DNA from: Boesenbergia rotunda
Taxonomy: Eukaryota; Streptophyta; Magnoliopsida; Zingiberales; Zingiberaceae
Direction: 5' to 3'
DNA length: 64,000 nt
Assembly (NCBI GenBank): GCA_024364735.1
Contig: JAGFNQ010002606.1
Span: 198,584 to 262,583 of the forward strand
The notes beneath the pieces were generated by a model. The model saw only the letters and a list, made by a program, of their open reading frames with translations. It searched no databases and was not told the origin of the DNA. Each line of letters opens with the position of its first letter. Within the stretch, counting starts at the first letter, position 1. This document shows positions 21,557-34,600 of the stretch, in pieces. Position numbers and translations under genes: made by a program.

Positions 21557-22480
21557 ATGGCGTTCCAGGGGACGACGACCAAGTGCATGGCCTGCGAGAA
21601 GACCGTCTACTTGGTGGACAAGCTCACCGCCGACAACCGTCTCTACCACAAGGCCTGCTTCCGCTGCCACCACTGCAAAGGCACCTTAAAGGTTAATTAA
21701 TTAATTATCTTAATTAATCAGAAACAATATACATTCTTTCAATGAAATTAGCTAGCCTAGCTCTATGGTTTCGATCGAATTTGCAGCTGGGGAACTACAA
21801 CTCCTTCGAGGGAGTTCTCTATTGCAGACCACACTTCGATCAACTCTTCAAGATGACTGGCAGCCTGGACAAAAGCTTCGACGGTGATGACATTGATTAA
21901 TTCCCTTCAATTATCTATTCTTCCAACGCAACACTACTTGTTACCGATCGATCACGCTTGAGTTTAATTGTGTTAATATATCCAGGGACTCCGAAGGTTG
22001 CCAAGCCAGAAAAGCAAGTCGATAAACAGGTAAAGGAGGCGTTTAATTAATTAGTCACTGATGATATACTGAAACTGAGACGACGGTATTGTTTTATATA
22101 AGAACGCAAACAAAGTGTCGAGTGCTTTTGCTGGTACCAGAGAGAAGTGTGTGGGGTGCGACAAGACTGTGTATCCAACTGAAAGAGTACGTACGTGCGT
22201 AAGTTGCTTGCGATAGAAAATGATGAGCCTAGCTAGCTCTGATCCGTGATCTGTATAGGTGGCGGTGAACGGAAAGCCATACCATAAGAGCTGCTTCAAG
22301 TGCTGCCATGGAGGGTGCGTCATCAGCCCTTCAAACTACATTGCTCATGAGGGGAAGCTCTACTGCAAACACCACCACGTCCAGCTCTTCAAGGAGAAGG
22401 GAAACTACAGCCAATTGGAGAATGATGATGATGAAGAAGAAGCAGCAGCAGCCAGTGAGACTCAGCCTCATGCTGCGTAA
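21557..22480 (+). CDS. PLIM2: Two-LIM-domain actin-binding protein, PLIM2-like
   Basis: Five coding exons (21557-21691, 21787-21883, 21986-22029, 22103-22186, 22259-22480) all have GT-AG borders and keep phase, giving 193 residues. LIM1 has ligands C10, C13, H31, C34, C37, C40, C58 and H61. LIM2 has C108, C111, H129, C132, C135, C140, C156 and H159. The linker is TPKVAKPEKQVDKQ. Plant proteins of this CRP-like family bind and bundle actin filaments and shuttle to the nucleus. Words such as MACEKTVYLVDKLTADNRLYH, HEGKLYCKHHHVQLFKEKG and the acidic end (NDDDEEEAAAA) point to the pollen PLIM2 subgroup rather than WLIM1. That predicts pollen expression and pH-sensitive bundling, which is inference. 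Length is normal for the family (about 190-220). All eight zinc ligands of each domain are intact. Confidence 0.93.
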
Positions 22481-22703
22481 TTATATCTATCGATGAGTCT
22501 TGGATCATTTGAAGATTGATGTACTTGATTGTTCATCTCATGCAAACTTTATCAGAGCAAATTAATATCAGCTATGCAATTTGGGATTCTCCTTGTACCT
22601 GGCGGCGCAAACGAAACTAGCCGCTTAGTGAGTTTTTAGAGCCGGCCGGCTCTAAAAGTATTTGATACTTTTTTTCAAACCGAATTTAAATCCATAATAT
22701 TTA
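22481..22703 (+). other. 3' flank of the PLIM2-like gene
   Basis: Contains the presumed 3' UTR of the LIM gene. The TTA at 22701-22703 is the target duplication of the transposon that follows. Confidence 0.5.
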
Positions 22704-23384
22704 GGCTGCGTTTGGTATTGTGTAATCCATACTGTAATGTAATCAAAATTACATTACAAGGTGGATTCCTTTGTTTGGAATAACTTTAAAATCGTAATGT
22801 AATGTAATCTCGATTATAAAAGAGGTTGATGATTTGTAATCTGGATTACAAAACAAAACCGATATAATCCGATTACATTACAGCTTGTAAAGTTGTCGGC
22901 CAGGCAGCGTCGGTCGACGGTTGGGCAGCGTCGGTCGACGGCCGGCCGTCGCCACCGTCGCTGGCCGCCGCCCGCCGCCCACCGCCCGCCGCCCGCCGCC
23001 CGCCGCCCGTCGTCGCCGGTCGCCGCCCGCCGCCCCCCCCCGCCGCCCCCGCCCGTCGTCGCCGGTCGCCGCCCGTCGTCGCCCGCCGCCCGTCGTCGCC
23101 GGTCGCCGCCCGCCGCCCGCCGTCGCCGGCCGTCGCCCGCCGCGGCAGTCGCCCGCCGGCCGCCGATGCCGATCGCCGGTCATCGGTCGTCGTCAACCAT
23201 GTCATCGGTCGTCGTTGTCGGTTGTCAGCAGCCAATATTTGATTACATTACAGGATGGATTATCCCTTCACCAAACACAGCCTATGGTTATCAAAAATTA
23301 CATACTACTCGTTACCAAACATAGTAATGTAATCTTGATTACATTACATTACAACCTTTATATTATCCCATATCAAACTCAGCC
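22704..23384. mobile_element. PIF/Harbinger-type (Tourist-like) MITE carrying a GC-rich minisatellite
   Basis: The element begins GGCTGCGTTTGGTAT and ends ATATCAAACTCAGCC, imperfect inverted repeats of about 15 bp. TTA lies on both sides (22701-22703 and 23385-23387), the hallmark target duplication of PIF/Harbinger elements. The arms are rich in GTAATGTAATC / GATTACATTAC words in both orientations. A second right-end-like motif (ACCAAACACAGCC, 23270-23282) lies about 100 bp inside, suggesting duplication of the terminus or a nested copy. The centre (about 22884-23215) is an unrelated GC-rich repeat. No transposase is encoded. Confidence 0.8.
22884..23215. repeat. GC-rich CCG/GTCGCCG minisatellite
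   Basis: About 330 bp almost entirely of G and C is built from CCGCCG, CCCGTCGTCGCCGGTCG and related words. It lies between AT-rich arms of the Harbinger-type element. All six frames are largely open because the units contain few A or T, so the long frames here are not evidence of a gene. Confidence 0.85.
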
Positions 23385-23387
23385 TTA

Positions 23388-24462
23388 ATGCAATTATTCA
23401 TGAGTCAAGAGTCAAACTTGATCTCGAACTCTGATATATTTTTAATAATTTTATAATTTAAAATTTATTTACATTAATTTAAATCATTTCAAATTATAAT
23501 TCAATTCCGAACCCTTCGAACCAAATTTGAAACAAAATTATTTATATTTTTTAACTGCGAATCAAATTTAAACTTCATAAATATATATTTTCCAAACTCA
23601 ATTCAAATAACAATATTTTCGTACTATTCAATTTGATTGGATTACTTTGCACCTTTAGCGTCTTACTCTTTTCCAATCTAAATTCATGATCTGTTTTAAT
23701 TTCAATGGGAATGAATATTTTAAAGGTCACATTTTAATAGGCATAAGATATAGTTAGGACCTCTATCCAATATTAAAAAATATAAATTTTAAAATAATTT
23801 GCTTCAGTCGGATTTTAAATTTACGATTTTAGAGTTCTCTTAAACTATACGAATGAAATTTATAAAAATATTACTTCAGTTGATTTTGATATTAAGATTT
23901 TCTTTAGCTTTCTTTTATATATATATAGTAAAATTCTATTAAAATAATTGATACTATTTTTATTTTTAAAATTTAATTGAAGATCATGCACATTAGAAGC
24001 CCAACCCATTAATTAGAATAGAGGAATAACGGGACGCTTGTAGCCCAACGATGATTTTACGTTGTAGCAGAACCCTCGAGTTTCGATCCTTTCCGACCTA
24101 AAACGCGGCCGCGGTTACACGGACTTTCTCGCTGTCGCCGCCCCCATCGCCGCCGCCATCGCCCAAACCCTCGCCGCATTCGTTCAGTAGTTTTCCCCTC
24201 CTTCCTCATCTTCCCTGACCTGAAGGTTTTTATCTCGTGGTAGGAGTCGCAGCTCTCTCATCTTCTTCATTTTGGACGCGGGTGGTTTCTCCTTCGGTAA
24301 GTGCTGTAGCTCCTCGTACGCTTTCTCTTATTCTTTATTTAGGACGCGTAAGGATAGTAGGTGTTGCAGGCCCTCCTCCGGCGAGTTCACTATTCCCTTC
24401 CTCTTCCCACGCGCTCGTGAATTTATTCTCTAATCAAACGTTTGGATATAACACTGAACGCA
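23388..24462. other. Intergenic region with 5' UTR and promoter of UTP14
   Basis: 23395-23655 has decayed repeat wording (AACTCAATTCAAATAACAAT, GATTGGATTACTTTGCACC). The segment from about 24050 becomes GC-rich (CTGTCGCCGCCCCCATCGCC), as expected of the transcription start region and leader of the following gene. A further intron in the leader is possible. Confidence 0.5.
23998..24047 (-). promoter_or_regulatory. Site II (TGGGCY) pair upstream of UTP14
   Basis: AGCCCA occurs at 23998-24003 and 24042-24047, i.e. two TGGGCT site II elements read on the minus strand, about 420-465 bp before the ATG. Such elements bind TCP factors and are common in promoters of plant ribosome-biogenesis and growth genes, fitting a ribosome-processing gene. 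Function is inferred from motif and position only. Confidence 0.45.
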
Positions 24463-27400
24463 ATGACTGGCAAGAATACGAAACAGATACGTAAGGGTAC
24501 AAAGAAGGGTGGGAGGGACAAGAAAAAGAGGCATGGGCCTCGCTTGCCTTCTGCCGTCCACAAGGAACTCGAGCACTTCAATGCTGATCCTAACCTTGAA
24601 CAATCGGATTCGGTAAAAGATAAATTTGGAGAAGATGTCTATGAGTATGACGAGGAAACCCCAGAGGAGGAGACACGAAAGAACCGCCGCTATGATTCTG
24701 TAGATAATTACGAGTATGAGCTACCAGAAGAGTTTGAGGTAACCTAATTTCATTTTCTCGCTACTTTGGCGTGTATGTCAAAGTATGGGATAGTCATTTA
24801 CTTATAGGTTCGAATCCGTTCTTTCTTGTTAGGATGAGGATGTGCCTTCAGAGGATGAGGAACTTGATAGCGAACCTTCAGAAAAGTCAGACGATGATCA
24901 GGAAAACAGTAGGCATCCAAGGATGCTCGAAGATATTACAGGGCTCCCAAGCATGGCTTTTGATGGTATGCGTCAGCTTAAAAATTGAAAATTTGATGAG
25001 TTCTAATGAATTTATTTATAATTTGGCGCAGCTCAGCAAAAAAAGAAGATTGTCGTCACGGACTTTCAAGGGGATCTAAATGGTAAGAAGATCAGTATTC
25101 ATGATCTTTTGGATCCTCTTCAGCAGGAGCCTGGGTACAAAAACCTTCGGAAGAAATTGCACAAAATAGAGACAAAGCCAATGACTGTTCAGGTTCCGCT
25201 GCCAAAGGTGGAAAGGGAGAAACTGGAGAGGAAGGTGGCTTATTTCCATACCAGGAAAGATATGACTAAGTGGGAGCCATTGGTTAAGAGGAATAGGGAG
25301 GCTCCTACTTTGCACTTTGATGCCGATGTGAACTTGGGTTTTTCAACTGTAGGAGCAATTGCTTCTGAATTCGAACCAAGGACTGAGTTTGAGAAGAAGA
25401 TGGCATTACTAGTTCGTGATCCAGAGATTGTAGAAGCTTATAACAAAGACGGTGCAAGACTTTTAGAGCTTAACCAGGTATTCTCATTACTTTTTTCTAT
25501 TTTCTACATTTTAATTAGTATCATATGATACAGGAGTGTTTTTATACTTCATTGGAAAACAGGGCATAGCATAGCAGTCAACTATGCATTTTTGGTGTTG
25601 GTACTAAATGAGTCTACCAGTTATATTCAAGTTAAACCTTCTTGCTATATGTCATTTGTAGATAATAATTTTATTAATTAATGAGAGTGTAAATAGAATA
25701 AACTCATAGGTTGAATTGTGAATTAATATTTAGAAATAAAAGATTTTATTGAGTATCCTAAATGGTATTTTCAACAGTAGTGTGTGAATGTTTAAGATGA
25801 ATGACGAGAATTTCTATAAAATTACAGTCATGATTCGTTAGAGGCAAAATACAAGATAAAGAAAGTGGGATGTGGATAAAAAATGAAGAGAATTCTTTTT
25901 TTTTTCTAGTTGTGTTCCTTTGAAGGGACAGAAACAAATAGAGGTAAAGATTCAATAAAAAATTAATTCTGAAAGTTGTATTTTGTATTTTTATAATTTT
26001 AAAATATACATTAGATTTCAGTATGAGCATTCTCATGAACTTCTGGAATTTCATGTTCTAATTTGATAAAACGTATTTAAAATTATTCATAAAATAAATG
26101 TATAAACAACACAATGACTGATAAAATGTTGCATTTTGGTATAAGTATATAGCAATTTCTATAAGATAGATGCCAATATGAACTGAAAATGCTTTTTCAA
26201 TTTGGAAAAGGATCTTGTACAGTCAAATTTTCTCAAATGATAGGGTATGAATAAGCAAGTCTAATTTATTGAATGCCAAATTCTGAATTACCTTAGCAAA
26301 TTGAAGTATATTCCATTAAGGGCTCATGAGATCCCAATTCAATTTATACTTGGAATTTGGATTGTCTAAGCCAAATTTGTGTTGTATGATCCTTATATCT
26401 TAAGGTATTGATCATTGTATGGACATATAAAGTAACTAAATATATAAATTATTTGGTTGTCTGGAAGAGGGAAAATCTTAAGATGATTATGGTCGAAGGT
26501 TTCGACTCTCAAGTGGGAGATGTTCACCGGACGATTAACGAGGTTTTTTCAACCTTGGGCGACCGGCTCGGCCCCACAGAAATTTCCCATCGGCCGCTAG
26601 GGTAAATCGGGAAGTGCTCGCGGCGGGTGGTTCAGAAGCCCAGCGTCCCAGGGTTCGCGCCTTATTTGGAGGAAAAATTCTTGCAAAATACGTCGTAGCT
26701 GAGGATCAAACTGTGGATACCTGAGATGACAACTAGTCGCCCTTCTGCTGCACCATAGCCCCCGGAGATGTTCATCGGAGAACTTGGTGGAAGCTGCATG
26801 ATGATAATATATGTTTGAGTGCTGTGCAATGTAGATATCATTGGAGGTCATGGAATTAATTCAAAATAACCAATTGGGATGATTATCAATATGTTGATCT
26901 CAAATGTTTCTGGATATGTATTTATATGCTCTGAGCCAATCTTGAGAAAAAAACCTTCGCGCATGCTAGATAGGGCCTAACTGTGTTGTTAATTTAATAC
27001 AGTGATATCCACTTTTGATGCATGATACTGTTTTGCAGCATAAATTTTATGATTAAGGTACGGTTGCTACTCTGAACTTTGTTAGGCTTTCTGCCTAGCT
27101 GACCACAGCTATATTTGGGCAGTACCTCATATTTTTTAGACGTGAGGCGAATTTGAAAAAATGGCCCTCCTCAAACAATATTACCTACTTGAGCTTTGAA
27201 TTAATGCTTCTTTTCTTTGTTTTCTTTTTTCTCTTTTGAGGGCTAGATAAATGTTTAGGAACCTTTTTTCCTTGATTATATCTAGTAAAATATTAAAAAT
27301 ATATAAATTATTGAATTTTTTGTAAACAATTAATTCAAATACTTTAAATCCAACTTGAGAAATATGAACACATAATTATTAGAACACATAAATATATGAA

Positions 27401-30400
27401 TGAATGATGCATATACCTAACAAGATAGAGCAATTAAAGAAATTGGGATACATTAAAATATAAGTTAAATTTGTGATTAATTTTTTTCTATGTTTTTTTT
27501 TAAAACTTGAGCATCCAACTTTATAGAATCTCCCTTTAGTCTCTCACATTTTCAAGTCAATTAAACAACAACAATGTAGTCCCAATTTCACACAATTTAC
27601 AAATTCGCACTGAACCCCTAAACCCCATAGCACTCACCAAGATTGAAAATGTCACATATGAAAGAAACCATATTATCAAAATGGAAAGAAAGCAGATCTT
27701 GAGTCAGATGGAGTATAACAATTAACAACAAAGAAAAATCTCTAGAGTCTTGACTCTCAATCAAATGAAGGCGACGTAAATTGTCAAAGAAAGTAAATTG
27801 TCAAAGAAAGTAGATTGTATTATCGATTCACCATCTATCAGCATCACCGCATAGCCATCACCACATCACAATCTGTTTGCATTGTAATTTTTTTAATCTA
27901 TTTTGTTTTACAGTTTGTGATTTAAAAGGGGCCTAAATTTTTTTTGGGCCCTTTATATGCTTGGACATTAGATTACCTAGAATAAATTTCTCATTCTAAT
28001 TGCAATTTTCCCTAAGTTACATACGATGAGAACTGGAAAGTCTCATATCCTCTCAAGCTTAAATTCTCAACATGTCATGTCAGATAAATCCATTTTGTTG
28101 ACTTGACAAATCTTAGTACATTTGCTAGAGTTTTAATTTCTTGCTGTGGTATGAGTATCCTTATTTAGTGTGGGATGTGTGCTGAGTCTAATATATCTCG
28201 AGCTTACAGATTTTACCTCATTCATTGATTCTCCTACAGATAAATATTGAGGATGTGAAAGAACACCAACATCGTCTTGCTAAAATGCGTAGCCTTCTTT
28301 TTAATCATGAAATGAAGTCAAAGCGTATCAAAAAAATAAAATCCAAGACATACCACCGTATTCTTAAAAAAGAGAGATTAAAGGCAGCTTCTGCAATGGA
28401 AATGGATCCCGAAGTTGCGAAAGAGAATGCTAGGAAACAAGAATTTAAACGAGCAGAGGTAAATGAAACTGCTATTCAGTTTGTCAATTCTTAATTATTG
28501 GCAATGAGTTTTCCATACAGTTAGCATCTCTATTCTTTACAATTTTAAATTGATGTTTTTTGAAATTTATGCAGGAAAGAATGACACTGAAGCATAAAAA
28601 CCGATCAAAGTGGGCACAACGAATCTTAAAGCGTGGACTAGATATTCAAGATGAAGGGACTCGATCTGCCATAACAGAACAACTCCATCAGCATGCACTT
28701 TTGACTAGGAAAATGAATTCAATTGAAGACAGTAGTGATGATGATGATAATTCTACGGATGATAATGACAACGATGACAGTGATGAACTATTATCTGAAA
28801 AAGGAAAGAAAAATGTTTCCAAATTGCTAAATAAAGCAAAAGAAAGTACACTCAAAGCCCTTGAAGATGCAAGCGAGCTACCTAAGTCCGGAGTTTTTGC
28901 ATTGCCATTTATGGTATGGATTATTTTTTGCTCTTACATCTTGGTATGATGATTTTTTAGAGTATATTTCCACATCTTCAGTCAGTATATGAATATATTT
29001 GCTGTTGTTGGCTGTGCGTTTTGCATCATTTTTTTTGTTAGTGTTGTGATATTGCTATTTTTTAATCAATTTTGTAGTTGTTTATCAGTTTTCTTAATAT
29101 AAGTACTAACACCTACAACTTACTGTATTTGCAAAATTTGAGATTTGCTAGGAGAATAATTACGTTTATTTATTTTTGGATTGTGTGCTTCTGCCCCAAC
29201 TCGGTGATCAATAAGAGCACCATTTTAATAATGTTTGAGTAAAAAATATATTTAATTCCAGCCTTAACTATATTTTGGAATTTATCATAATTGTAATTAG
29301 TTTTAATATGAATTCTGCTATCAAGAACCAAGGATGTTACAAATGATAAATGTGTGAAATAGACTCAGAGACCAAATTTATGATGAGGTTAATTTTATAA
29401 AAGTGGCAATATGGATATGTATGCATTGTTGATATCAGTAAAGAATTAAACAAAATTCTCTCTTTTCCATCCTTCTAATCCACCCAAGGACTTGAACAAA
29501 CACAGGAGTCTCTGACTTCCACCCTTCTCATTGAGTCTAACACGATGAGTTCTTGCATTCTCCGTCTTCCTCCTCTCCAGATCTCATATGCTGCTGCCCT
29601 TTGCAGAACTGTTCCTCCCTCTATTTTGCACTCTTCTGTCCCATATGACCTACTTCTGTATAAAAAATAGAGCGATATCATTGTTTCTTTCTTTCATATC
29701 TCCTTCCCTCCCTCCACCACTCTCTGCCATATGTCTCCTCTCTCTATCACCAATTGATACTTGGCTCCTTCTTTGTTAGAACCCCTTGCCACTTCCCTCT
29801 ATTTGCTTCACCTCCTCCTTCCTCCTGTTCTCCAAACTTTCTACTTAGCTTCCATACTCCTTCGTGTTCTTCCTCAAACTCCCTTAGAACTCCTCTTCTC
29901 TGCCTGTCCGCACTCTTTTATTCTTGTTCTTGTGATGCTACCTTGATGGTGCAATCATCTGGAATCAACTCAGCTACTTTTGTTGTTGTTGTTGTGTTTG
30001 TGGATTTTTTTGCGCCAATCATTTAATTTTTCAAGTTTGTGTTAGAGGGTAAGCTCACTTTCCAAGTGGGGTTTGTTACATCAATGTTCAATTGGTAACC
30101 CATGTTAGTTGAGAAAAATAGTAAAGAATTATTATTGCAGTGTAAGTTATTTTTGGATTAATTGCAATTTGCAATCGTAATTAATTGTGTCTTACAATAT
30201 GTCTTCCATTGTTAAAGACATAAAAATATATTAGTCTATAATGGATTTATTTTATTAGAGTGGTTCAAGGAAAGAGTTTAACAAAGTTTATTGGAGTTCA
30301 GCTTTATATAATATTGACAATACTAAGAATCTAACAAATTTAATTTCAAAAATAATAAATATCTTTTGACCTCCCTTTTAAGTGTTGTTTCATCAAGCGG

Positions 30401-33400
30401 TGTCAATGCGCTTTTTGATGCAGGAGTGGTATAGAAAAATCTTGATTGTGTCAACCAGTAAGGCCTGAGATTTTATTCCATATTAGGAATACCACATGAT
30501 CAAGTATCACCCGGCAACCATAGCTAGTGTTTGTTGGGCTAAGAGAATATAAGGTATACTTCTATTCTTCAAGAGAAGAAAACTCATCTTTGTCAAGGAT
30601 GAATAAGAAGGGAGGCCTAGGATCCCAGGTTTTAGGGATTCTTTGGGGTCTGTATGTTGCATTCTACTTTGTCATGTGTCCAACTTGAGCTTGTTATCAT
30701 TTTTTTTGGGATTAAATCTTTCTTATGGTCTCTTCAAGCTCAAAAATTATTATTTTTTTTTAAGGAACGAGGTTTGAAAAAACAACAAGACGCAGTGGAA
30801 GAAGAAGCTCGGATGGCACTTCATGAATATGATGCATCATTGAGACAACTTGAGAAGGGACATGATATAAAAAATACAAAATCAGATAAAGTAAGTGGTA
30901 GAAAAGTCTTTGGACCCCCGAAGGAAAAACTTCAAAAATCCCATAAGAGAATAAAAGCATTCAATGATGACCATAATAGTGATAGTGAAGGTGGTTCAGA
31001 TACCATTGATCAGGCAGATGTTGACGAGGAAGTAAATAATCCAGCACAGAATGCCAATCTTGGACCTGCATCTGATGATGACTCCGAAAATGTCACTCAT
31101 TCCATATTCAAGGTAATGATTTTCACTGATTGGTGATTCCAGTTCATGATTGCTATTCTTCATTTATGTGTTTTTCGCAGAGTTTTGATGACATTGTCAA
31201 AGAACCTGGTCCGAAGACAACATTTGAAGTTGCAATTTTTGCTTCAGATTCTTGGAAAAAGGTGTCAGGTTTTATACAGAATGTATCTCTTTTAATTCAT
31301 TTTCTCATTTTTGTCGGTAATCAGTATTGTAATGATTTGGGTAGATTAATGGAGAAAATGTGGTAGATGCTGGGAGCACTAAAGCTGCATCAATCCAGAA
31401 TTCTCAGATGCCTACGCATCCACCTGAGGTTTGCACCCTTCCAACCTCTTTTTTATTTAATCACTGAATAGAGTTTACAGGGCTGTCTTCTTCGTCCAGC
31501 CTGAGGGTATGGATCAAGATAGTGATGGTGATTCTGAGGAAAAGATGGTTGATGGATTTTTGTCTTCGAGTCCAAAGCGTGATTATGAACTTCCATCTCA
31601 AGCTGACCTTATACACCAAGCCTTTGCTGGTGATGATGTGGAAGCTGAATTTGAGAAGTATAAACTGGAACATCTGAATGAAGAGTGTCCTGAACCAGAA
31701 AAGCCAGAATTAATTCCAGGATGGGGCCAATGGACAGATATTCAGCAGAAGAGAGGTATGCCTTCTTGGATGCTAAATGAACATAAAAATGCTAAGAGGA
31801 AGAGAGAGGAGGCACTTAAGAAGAGGAAAGATGCCAGCCTAAAAAATGTGATCATTTCTGAAAATGTTGATAAAAAGGTGAAATACCTTCTTTTGCTTTT
31901 TGTTTATATTACAACTATTATATTTTTTGTTTGTTGTAAATATTATTAAGCAGTAGGATTCACTTTTCTTTCATAGAATAGGCACTACCTTAAATGTAGA
32001 TACATAATTTTATATCATCATTCTTACCTTGAGATGATATGTTTGTTTTCTTGAAGGCTGAGAAACTTCTTGCAAAGAGTCTGCCTTTTCCATACACCTC
32101 TGAAGAAGTTTATGAGCAGAGCATTCGGATGCCAATTGGACCAGATTTTAATCCAGCAATAACAGCTGGAACACTTAATCGGCCCACTGTGAGTGCTTGT
32201 CTTTTCTTTTGGTTCAGTATTCTGCATATTTATCTTAGAATATATGGAAAAGACAGGATGGTTTGACAAAAACAAACAAAAATGAGAGCCACGAGAATGG
32301 TTTGAGTTATTATTTGTTGGTTGTTTGTGCGCGTGTTTAGTTGCTGTGTTTGAACTTCTCTTTGCATCCATTTCTACTTGTCAGTGTGAGGATTGGAAAT
32401 ATTTAATCACAAAATGGTTTTCAGATAAGGTCGTTACACAAATGAACATTCATTAGAAATGATTTCATCAGGATTTCCAATATGTTTCCTGGGATGCGAT
32501 TCCCAATAAATATTCTGGAATGTGTTTCACTGATGTACATATCTGCCGAGCTGGGATGTTATTATGTCTCAGAATGGTTTGCTGCTTGTTTCAGTTGGAT
32601 ACAGTATATAAAACGAAGACCAATCAAATTTTCATGTTTTCAGCTGTTTTTTTACTCAAGATTCAGTATGATCCCAAGATAAGATGCAATCCTGGTTTCC
32701 ATATCGTTTGAATATTATATATTTTTAAAAAGAAGTTAAATTTAGGTATTTTTATGTATTTCTTATTTGTAGCTGCTTTTGGGTGCTGACCTGCAGACAG
32801 TGATAAGTTGATTCTATTGTATTGTTTCTAATGACGGTAGGATTATTGCTACTTATTAAGGATCTAATAGTGGTTTTGAAATATCCTAGATGCATTCACA
32901 CTTCTGTTTATCATTAGATTTGAATTTATGTTATGCTTTTCTGATTTTTTTCTTATGAAGTTCATAGTCGACATTTTATCACCGGATAATTGCAATGATG
33001 TGTTTTTAGTAATATTTTACATCCAATAGAATATTTGATTAAGATTTTCAATACCAGTCATGTGCTAGTCCACGAGTATTATTATAATTTCATAAACATT
33101 TGTGTACAATTGCAATTTCATATACAGTTTGTTCCCCCAGTTTTTATACATTTCTTTTTTGTTGCAATGTTAGTCATTCTACTTGAGGCTGTTTGGGATG
33201 CCAATTCATTATTTCTTAAACCCTTTCTTACTATTCATCATACTCCTTTGAATTCCACACCTCAACTCTTCCTAGTTAATATGTGTCAAGCGTATATATC
33301 TGTCTTTGGCGTTGTTTTGGATGCTTATATCTTCCTGTTTGACCATTATTGTTTTGTATATACGTAGGTTGTTAAGAAACCTGGTGTAATCATAAAACCC

Positions 33401-33553
33401 ATCCAGTATGAAGAGGTGGATCCTAATGATGATCCAGATCAACCAAGGCGAATAGTGCAGAAGCCGAAGGCACCGCCCAAGGCAAAGAAAGGCAACTTTG
33501 CTGGGGGCAAGCCCAAGAAAATGGCATCAACAAAGAAAAAGACTGAACCTTGA
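24463..33553 (+). CDS. UTP14: UTP14, small-subunit processome component
   Basis: Eleven coding exons keep frame across GT-AG borders: 24463-24738, 24833-24965, 25032-25477, 28240-28458, 28575-28913, 30765-31112, 31181-31261, 31345-31428, 31500-31877, 32057-32188, 33368-33553. They give about 873 residues, normal for plant UTP14. UTP14 acts in the nucleolus in the U3 snoRNP/SSU processome and activates the helicase Dhr1 during 18S rRNA processing. The basic N-terminus is GTKKGGRDKKKRHGPRLP. The Utp14 core includes LLDPLQQEPGYKNLRKKL, VPLPKVEREKLERKVAY, KDMTKWEPLVKRNREA and KKIKSKTYHRILKKERLK. Acidic tracts (DSSDDDDNSTDDNDNDDSD) precede the C-terminal LIPGWGQWTD motif and KPGVIIKPIQYEEVDPND. 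Start: the first ATG in frame after the leader. Introns 3 and 5 are long and hold repeats. Confidence 0.95.
25478..28239 (+). other. Intron 3 of UTP14 with repeat insertion
   Basis: This 2.76 kb intron is AT-rich except for a GC-richer repeat at about 26491-26877. Around 27780-27815 a short word TTGTCAAAGAAAGTA is repeated in tandem. No gene was recognised. Confidence 0.7.
26491..26877 (+). repeat. Unclassified interspersed repeat, copy A (intronic)
   Basis: A GC-richer block contains CGATTAACGAGGTTTTTTCA, CGACCGGCTCGGCCC, CTAGGGTAAATCGGGAAGTG, CCAGGGTTCGCGCCTTATTT and ACGTCGTAGCTGAGGATCAA. It reappears in reverse orientation at 54625-54960 and in worn form at 53281-53530. A 9-bp word GATGATTAT lies at 26482-26490 and 26878-26886 and may be a target duplication. 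Boundaries and class (SINE-like or terminal fragment of a larger element) are uncertain. Confidence 0.6.
28914..30764 (+). other. Intron 5 of UTP14
   Basis: A 1.85 kb intron. 29460-29930 is strikingly pyrimidine-rich (CTCC/CTTCC words) and could be an inserted sequence, but no ends were found. Open frames here are low complexity. Nothing else is recognised. Confidence 0.6.
32189..33367 (+). other. Intron 10 of UTP14
   Basis: AT-rich intron of about 1.2 kb before the last coding exon. No feature was recognised inside it. Confidence 0.7.
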
Positions 33554-34560
33554 GGGCCACTGTCAAATTATGTTCTCCTTCTATTATATTTATACCTTAC
33601 TCTTTTCACCCTCGAAATAATCTTGTTTTTGTCATGTCTGGAGACCCTAATTTTGAGGCCTTTTCAGCGCTATCATGTTATATAATGTAGAGTGATCGAA
33701 AAAAGGGCGTTTTCTACGTTTTTGCCCTTTTTTTTTTAACATTTGAGCTAAACTTATCTATATTGTTTTGCTCCATTCTTTTCCTAGCTAATTCCAGCTT
33801 TAATTCTCGGATGAAGAAGCTAGCAAATTGCACGTACCCATTGTAAATTGTATATTATGATAATTACATTATCATTTGAATTCACTTTTCAGTTATGTAA
33901 CCTCGTGCCCAACCGTCCAGCATTTTCTGTTCGTTCCAACTTATTGTAAATTTATCTATTTAGTTGTAGATTAAGGGCATGAGATAAGTCGAAGACCTTT
34001 TAAAATAAGAGATACGAGATAATTCGAAGTAGTATTTGTATATATCGAAAACTCAACCATGTATCTTTACTGATAAATCTTACTTAGGTACCAATTCGGT
34101 TACACACGCGGAGACAATATATGTTTAACATTCTCGGATCATATAAAGTCACGATAGACATAAATAGTAATACAAGTATTGCTTTTGATATTTGACATTC
34201 TCGGCTCAAATCGGTTCCATCCTTATTTGAAGGTAACTTAGATTCTTCTTAATTTTATAAATAATTTTATTTTAAAATTTAGAATCATAAAATTAGTTAA
34301 TTAAAATTAAAAATAAATTTTCGACTTAACCAAAACCGATAAGCGAAGTTTTACTTCACAAGTCAACAGGCGACCACGGACACCGCCAAACCTTCTCCAG
34401 CTTATTACTATTTACTACAGTCGGAAAAGTAAGAGGGGTAAAAGAAATCTCCGGGAAGAGGAACAGATCTAAAGGCCGTGGACTTTGATTTTTAAATCTA
34501 ATCAACACCAATCTCGTCTCTGCCACACGCGTCGTTGGAGCCCTAAGGCTTGCTCTTTCT
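33554..34560. other. 3' flank of UTP14 and promoter region of GH43
   Basis: The first 300 bp is the likely 3' UTR of UTP14. The rest is AT-rich with no recognised feature until the GC-richer leader of the next gene begins at about 34360. Confidence 0.5.
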
Positions 34561-34600
34561 CTTGCAGATCGTTTAAAGGAGAAAAGAGGGATTGAGGGAG

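Noticed and set aside
22893..23388. Long overlapping open frames in several phases
   Set aside because: They arise because the GC-rich minisatellite lacks stop codons; the peptides are simple Arg/Pro/Ala/Gly repeats with no domain.
29460..29930. Pyrimidine-rich segment in UTP14 intron 5 as a separate gene
   Set aside because: Open frames are short, overlapping and low complexity; splice sites of UTP14 on both sides fit an intron.
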